From Bolinopsis microptera (Eukaryota; Ctenophora; Tentaculata; Lobata; Bolinopsidae): DNA of 64,000 bases. Position 1 is the stretch's first letter, and each line of letters starts with the position of its first letter. The DNA lies in assembly GCF_026151205.1 (NCBI RefSeq), contig NC_087077.1:20791510-20855509 (forward strand), in the 5' to 3' direction. The position numbers and the translations under genes are program-made. The notes below the pieces were generated by a model, which saw nothing but the letters and a program-made list of their open reading frames with translations, ran no database searches and was not told where the DNA came from. Shown here one piece after another: positions 57,351 to 64,000 of the stretch.

Positions 57351-59336
57351 TTAGTGAGGTCGGTGAGAGTGACACAGGTTGCCATCAAGATACTAAAACC
57401 AGTATGTCAGGAGAAAACTTTGATGCAATGTAGAATAGATGATGAAGAGTTTATAATATGATGAATTATCTCTGGATCGGTATGGTCTATGAATGCGCGC
57501 TCGAGGGACCATGAACCTGCTAGTTCTTTTTATTTGTTAGTCGAACATCTTATATTAGGCTGTAGGAGTTCTAATAAGTTCTAATAAGTTTATTATCGGA
57601 TATCTATTATGATATAAATATTCATTGTAATGGCAATAAATAAATAAATCAATTTAAATTTAAATTTAAATCTGAGGCCATACCTGGCCTAGCTTGCAAG
57701 TCTGTTGCTTGCTCATTTTACGTATTTGTATAAGTTAATAATTGACGCGTCGCAGACAATGTGTGCCGGGTTGCACACTTGGCGTGCACGATCAGAGAGG
57801 TTTACAATGTGTAGTAATCATGCAGCCGAATCTTTAATCGATTTATGTCTATTTACTATTTATTTATCATGTTTATGAACATAATAGCCTGGGGTCCCCA
57901 GGTAAGTTGCAAGTAGCATTATTGGATGCGCGGCGCGGCCGGGTGCAATCAGATTTGGACCTTTTTGTGTATATATATGTATACATTTTTATTTAAAAGG
58001 CACCCATTTGGAATTATCAGCATTCAAAATTTGAAAACATATTTATGATTTAATCGATTTAAATTGTAAATTGTTTTGAATTGTCAATGGGGTCACGTTG
58101 TCATGACGTGCAGATACAATGTAATCGCGAGGGCTCTGGCTAGAGCAATAAATTAACTTGATGCTAGAGAGTTCTTTGATTTTTGTTAATATAACGTTTC
58201 CTCATTATCAATTTTACAAATTATAAAAAATTACAAAAAATATTTAAGGACTTAACAGTTAATGGGGGGGTACCAACATGGAACGTTACGCCACTGGTTG
58301 TATGAAGTGCATATGCATATTTGAGGTTAAATTAATGGTGCTTATTGTAGCCAGTTATTTTAAGAATTTTCATCATCATCATATTAAAGTTTTAATATTT
58401 TCAACACTACTATATATATAATAAATGATTTGAGATCATGAATACGGTGTTGTAACATTGAAACGTTGAGTAATTCCTTTCCTGGTAAGAGCATTTTTCC
58501 TTGTCAAACAGGATCAATACAAATTTACACAAGAATACATCATATTAAATAAAAGGAACACCTTACTTCAATATTTTGTATACTGAAAGTTTCAGGATCA
58601 GTGTTGATGTAGATTCATAGAAACCAACTTATCATTCAGTAATCAGTATGGACTGGATTTTCTATCTAAGCTTCAATTTATTTAGCAGCCAGAAAAAAGT
58701 ATCTGGAGGTCTCATGTAAGACCCCATCGGGATTTAAACCTATTACCGAGTGAAGGTGTTCACCTTTGACTCCTCAATATAAGACTGCTTTATTTATATG
58801 ATAACTTCTTAGTACGCCATGAAGCAGAAGTAAGGGAATTTAGGATTGCGGTTACTTGCCAAAGTTCAGGGCAAATTTACCGGTCCCAAAACCGTTTGTA
58901 ATCCAAGTTGGAACTTAACCATGATTCAAAAGGTCACAACCTTAATTTGCAAATTTCTATGGTGCCTTTCTTCAGCACTTCTAAAACGTGGAAGTAGAAT
59001 GCGCTTGGGTCTAGCCACACGCCATGGGTTTCTGTTGGGTCCTGAGAATGGCCATTATGTTATACCATGGATGAAAATGAGGCAAAGAATGTCTTGATGA
59101 CCTCGAATATACTTTTTGATATTCAAAATCATTTTCTAAGCAGTACAGTAGATTTGTTATTAATTTCATTCATGATTTCACCAGGGCCAACAATTTGAGC
59201 TATAAATATTACAAATTCTAGATTCTTTATATCCAGACATTTCCTTTAAATTCATTATCTAGAAACATAATAATACTTTAAAACAATCCAATAAATACAT
59301 CATAATAAAAAAAATTGTAATAATAAATACATCATA
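57351..59336. other. Repeat-rich flank, no gene recognised
   Basis: About 57480-57650 ends in an AAAT-rich tail and may be a SINE. Near 57880-57950 there is a copy of the TTTATGAACATAATAGCCTGGGGTCC repeat seen at 9846 and 11160. A possible hAT-type edge lies at about 58285-58297. A frame at 58846-59097 has no familiar motif. Confidence 0.4.
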
Positions 59337-59506
59337 ATGATCGTTACTTCCCCTAGAATGACAGCTAGCTCTTCTGCCAACAAACCGATATCAACAGAGT
59401 CGCTAGAAAATGCAGCTAAGAACATTGACACTGCCCTTCTATCAGATCGTCTGTATTCAGAACTTGATGCGCTGCTAAGGAATGCTCGACATGCTGGTGT
59501 ACATTG
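59337..59506 (+). CDS. NUP155: NUP155-like nucleoporin, first coding exon
   Basis: ATG at 59337 (or 59358) opens a frame whose segment STESLENAAKNIDTALLSDR followed by LYSELDALL resembles the N-terminus of animal NUP155 (a LENAG-LID--L--DR-YP-L--LL pattern). NUP155 is a scaffold subunit of the inner ring of the nuclear pore. The exon runs to a donor TTG/GTTAGT at 59506/59507 (phase 2), giving about 56 codons. No second exon was found downstream, where the sequence becomes unreliable. The start is a short low-complexity Ser/Thr stretch, as in relatives. The match is short, so a chance or a distant relative remains possible. Confidence 0.6.
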
Positions 59507-62500
59507 GTTAGTATTGTTGCCACATTTGTAAAAGTGGGTCCAAAATTTTTATCTCATTTTTTTTATGCTTATTACATTAGAATCTGAGTATACAGTTCTA
59601 ACTTTTAAAAAACAGAAGCTAAAATTTCATCTTTTTAATTTGTTAGATCATCATTGGCTGTTAAATTTTTAATAAAAGGTATATTATCCATCACAATAAA
59701 TGGTATGTACAATTTTAATATGCTATTTTATAGGATTATGAACTCAAATGGGCGGTGTAGACTGTGGGACTTTTTTAATTTATCTTTCTTCAGAAAAATT
59801 GTTAAATTATTACTTTTTAAATTTTAATAATAACAATTTCTTCGACTGGAAAAGACAGATGGAACACCCGTCTCAATCAAAGGCTAGCACATTCCACTGA
59901 TGGGCCCATAAGACAGTCCCTTTCCCGAGACTGTCTGAGCATTTGCTCAGTCCAGTGAAACTTTTTTCAGGGCCTTTTCCCTACCTTCAAAAGTTATGAG
60001 GATAAAAAGCTAATTTTAAATAGAATTAAAGTGCCAACATGTAAAAAAACAATTTTTATAAAAAAAAAAAAAAAAAAAAGGGAAAAAAAAAAAAATTTTT
60101 GAATTGTTTGGTAATTTTTTTGTTTGAAATTTTGTTAAATGTGGTTGTGGTTAATTTTTAAATTAATTTTTATGAAATTTCAAGAGAGGAGGGTAAATCG
60201 CACGAGATTTATTTCTGAACTATGAGACAGGGGGGGAGACACGTACAAACGGGGGGCTACAGAGGTAGCTGAGTGTAGGACTTGTCGTCCCAAACCCGGG
60301 TTTTCCAACCTCACAAAAATTTCATTGGTGGGGCCCCCGCCACATAGGGGTGCTGGGGGTCGTTTGAAGTGGGGGTGAGATCAATGCCCCAAAACCCTTC
60401 GCCAAACCCCTTTGTTTTTCTCTTTCTTCATGGGTCAACAGGTACGGTAGGAATTTTTCTTCGTGTAACTATTCAGTATCAACTTTAAAGGTTAAATTAA
60501 AAATTTTGGGTTTTAAGGAAGAATAAAAATTGTTAACGAGGGGGAAAACATAGAATTAGAATACAATTTACACAGCAATATAATAAGATTCAAAGAGGCT
60601 TCTCCCCAGCTGAATATGAGAAAAGTCTCAGACTTATCACTTTTAAATTTTTTCCCATTTTAAGGGAAAGGAACACCTAAAGGCAGAATCTTCCTAGCGG
60701 GGGTAACGGGCATCTCTACAAATTGCAATACAGTCTTATCAAACCTGGTTTGGAAAGAGGTGCAAACCTAAACCAAAGCTCCTCTTTTTCTCTTTTTCCT
60801 AGTTCCATCGGGTTTAAAAATTTTTTTTTTTTGAATTAATTAAAATTTTTCCTTGCCACTTTTTTAAAAAACCCTTGTACTGTTTTTTGGATGGGAATAC
60901 AAAATTTAATCATGTTTTCCAATGATAAAAAAAATTTTTAAAAATTTTTTAAAAATTAAAGAAACTAGTATAGACATACAACTATTTACAGTTTTCCCAA
61001 AAGAGTTTGTGAAACGATCATTGTTCGATTTTTACAAAATCACCTGTTTTTCCTCCAACATCCATGATCCCTTGAAATCAAACTAACTTTCACTCCACGC
61101 CCTAAGTTGGGTGAGAATGACCCAATAGTGCAGATGAATACACACCACACGTCAACTACTGACCAATCGAAAGGGGCTTCTACGCTACGCCCTAGCGAAG
61201 AGGGCAAGGTAGCCCCTCAGTTGCTTATTTTAACCCTACAAAAGATGTAACAAGGTTTCAATTTTGAATGCCGGGGTTTTCACCGCGTTTGACTTGTATT
61301 CGATTACAAATCGTTAATAGATCTTTTACTTGATTTTTTACAACTCCAGTACGGTAGTGTTTTACATTCACAAACACCATCCGTCAAACAAACGAGTGCT
61401 AACACCCTCAGGGTCTTGATAGTTCCAACTTCAAACCTCTCGTCCTTTTGTCCTATAAAGAAATAGAATCGTTCATTTGCACGCTAGTAACATTTATTAA
61501 AAAATTTCCTTTTTAAAACTCTTCATGACATCATACGTTTGAATCTACAGATTTTTTTTTCTTCAGAAATTAAAAAGAATTAAATCAGTCCGACCCCTAA
61601 ACTTTTTTAACAATCATTCGAAAAGAATAATCGGTCGAACACAAAAAGGGTCTCTCAGGAGTGACAAGCTCAGGAGTACTCTCTACTCAGTAAAAACGCA
61701 GCATCCGGGGGGAGGGTACAGCCCCCTGTCCCTGGCTCACTCAAAAAAGCCACCGGGCTTCGCCCTAATGGCCCCCCCCCCAGCACCCCATGTTCATCTT
61801 GCTATCAGCTAGGGGTAATCGTTACATTTTAAACTTTTTAAACTTATTTTTTCCAGACCATGGCTCAAATCCCAAAGGCAAAAAGGCCAAGGACAAGGGT
61901 TAGCGAACGGGGGCACCGGCGTGCCTCCCCACCCCCCAGAAACACGCCATTTTGACGGGCGCCGGGGGAGAACATTTTTTTTGGGGAAAAAAAGGGAGAA
62001 AAAGAGGAAATTTTTGAAAAATTTTACCCAAAATTTTCGAAAATTTTTTTGGATAAAGAAAATTAATTGGGAAATTTTGAAGAAAATTTTTTTGATTGTA
62101 TAAAAAACAAAAAGGAACACCTGTCAGTTTTGGAACGCAGTGAAATACTGATTTAGAATGCGATTGCGTTGTGAAGTTTTCCAAAATTTTCTAGTACTTG
62201 ATTTCTTTCAAACCCCCCCTTTTTGCTTCCTACAAATTTCTTGAATGCCAAAAGTCTCTAAAAACCCTTTTGCAAAAAATTTTCCTGGGGCTGCCCTCCC
62301 AACCCCCCTAAGGCTTCGCTACGCTCGCCGACACCCCCCCCAAAGAAAAATCCCCGGCTACGTCCCTGCCGTGAATTGGGCCCCAAGAATTTTAAGAAAA
62401 AAAAAAGCATTGGGGGGAAATAAAAACTTTCTGGATGTGGGGTCCTGCGCGCCCAAAACGCCCACGTTTTTAACTAGCCTGCACAAATTATTTTTCAGAA

Positions 62501-64000
62501 ATTCCCAAATTTAAAAAATTGTTTCCGCGGGGGCTGAACGACCAAGTAAATTGTTAATTTCATTTCACCATGAAAGGGACTATCCCATTAGGCAAAAATT
62601 TTTTAGAACTGGTTATAAGTTATATTTATTTACTATTTTTGACAAAACCGTTCAGGGGGCATAAAGTTTTTAAAAAAAAAAACAACGGTTTCTCATTTTC
62701 AAATTCGGTATGGAATTAAAATGGGCGGGGGGGGCTGGCCGTCACCCGCAAAATCGCATGCCTTTAAACAGCTAAGATGGGAACCCCGGGTTTTTCTTGT
62801 AGGGGGGGGGGGGACTAAAACTCTGGGGAGGGGACAAAAACCTTGGGGGGCTATATAAACCTGGGGACTCTAAAACAAAAAGGGACCTATAACTCTGGGG
62901 GGGGCTATATAAACCTGGGGGAGGGGGGCCTATTAACTTATTAAGTTTATAAGACCCATTTTTTTTTTGTTGCATAGTTAAATTTTACCACGGTACTTTA
63001 AAAGGGAATTTCAGATTGTATGTCACAGAAAGACAGTAAGATTTAAAGAGCATCTCCCGACACATTTGGTTTTTTACCACCTACTCAGAGACCCACCTCA
63101 CAACGGCCCGAGGGAGAGTCGGGGTCGGGAAAGGCCCTAACCTTGCTTTTTTGAGGGAAAGTAGAGGGGTGTTTAAACGAAAATTGAGATGAAAATTTTG
63201 TAATTAAAATAAATGGGGGCAACCAACAACCAGACCATCCCCTTTAAACCCGCTCACAAAAAACAATTTGCCGGGAGGTACGCGAACACTTCCCCCAACA
63301 TAGTGTGCCCCGCACGTCAAACCTTTTTTACGCACGATCCTCCTACCTCCCAGGGGGACCTTTTTCCTAAAATCTCTCCACCCGTAACCATCCTTCACTT
63401 TCGGAGAGTACAAAAGGTAGGACCAGAGGCACGTAACTTTTAAAAGTGCCCCGAAAAGAAGGAAATCACAGCACTGATCCGCGTGCAATCCTGGGGGACA
63501 GACACCTGATCCGTCCCCGCGCTGCACGTCCTTTTTTCAATTTAGGAGGCGACCAACACTGCGCAGTGGCACTTTCAGCAGCACAACTGTGGGGGGAAAA
63601 CCCCAACACCCCTACTGGGCCCTAAAAAAATACCATGCTCAACACTATCACAATAGAGGGTAAGGAATTTTACTATTTTAACATTAAACAAGCCTGTGGT
63701 AACTTAACGAAGTTCAGATATTTTTTTCTATTCTAGTTTAAATTATTGAAATCTGTAGTTACTCCTTCAGCCGACACAGTCACTGGGGGGGCTATAAGCC
63801 TAACGAAGTGGGTACAGTGTAAGCACGCCGATTTTTCTTTACTTTGCGAGACACTGGGTCCCCTTTTACGGCAAACTGGTGGAAGAACCAGTCTCCGATA
63901 ACCCTGTTTAAAGGAAGGAATCGTCTGTGTGTGTTGTGTGTTTGTTTTTGGGGGGTGTGTCTGTGTGCTGATGGTTTTTTTTGGGGGAAAAATGTGATCC
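59507..64000. other. Homopolymer-rich, probably low-quality sequence
   Basis: From about 60000 onward there are many runs of A, T, C and G of 5-20 bases, mixed blocks such as AAAAAATTTTT, and no long frame that looks real. About 62800-62930 has loose repeats of CTATATAAACCTGGGG. Further NUP155 exons, if here, are not readable. Around 59845-59990 lies a GC-balanced stretch with CCTTTCCCGAGACTGTCTGAG that I cannot assign. Confidence 0.55.

Noticed and set aside
58735-58800. Minus-strand tRNA-like sequence with GGTTTAAATCCCG
   Set aside because: Box B is acceptable, but no box A at the right distance and no acceptor stem could be found.

Overview
The window is invertebrate animal DNA: AT-rich, intron-bearing and dominated by transposable elements (TEs). 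Only three pieces look like host genes. They are the last coding exon of RAB6 (8774-8908, +, ending in the prenylation signal GGCYC), a five-exon start of an unrecognised secreted protein (5237 down to 3871, -), and a first exon resembling nucleoporin NUP155 (59337-59506, +). The species cannot be named. The TE mix (CR1/L2-type LINEs whose ORF1 carries a PHD finger, a Penelope-like element with a GIY-YIG domain, tRNA-derived SINEs) fits many marine invertebrates.

Layout. 1-9.6 kb: host exons, two ~465-bp direct repeats about 4.5 kb apart, and SINE pieces. 9.7-12.2 kb: clustered GC-rich hairpin repeats and a LINE tail. 12.4-17.9 kb: an uninterrupted Penelope-like ORF followed directly by a 5'-truncated LINE with a full reverse transcriptase. 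19.2-32.7 kb: pyrimidine-strand satellite in two blocks (20.09-20.99 and 26.1-31.3 kb) on either side of a LINE ORF1 relic. That ORF1 is split by a 2,687-bp insertion with 8-bp target duplication, which contains a tRNA-bearing inverted-repeat composite, which contains an 801-bp TA-flanked MITE. It is split again by a 1,038-bp solo LTR with 5-bp duplication. 32.7-37 kb: TE relics and hairpins. 37.1-46.97 kb: a 9.9-kb segment bounded by diverged inverted repeats, with TGTTGC satellite inside the arms, exon-like pieces in the middle and a second inverted-repeat element holding the same MITE family. 47.8-54.8 kb: a near full-length LINE whose ORF2 is cut by a 2,035-bp TTAA-flanked element. 55-57.4 kb: a decayed second copy of that LINE with two insertions. 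59.9-64 kb: homopolymer-rich sequence of doubtful quality.

Nothing here forms an operon or pathway. The main interest is the insertion history, which can be read because the target duplications restore reading frames or match empty sites within the window.
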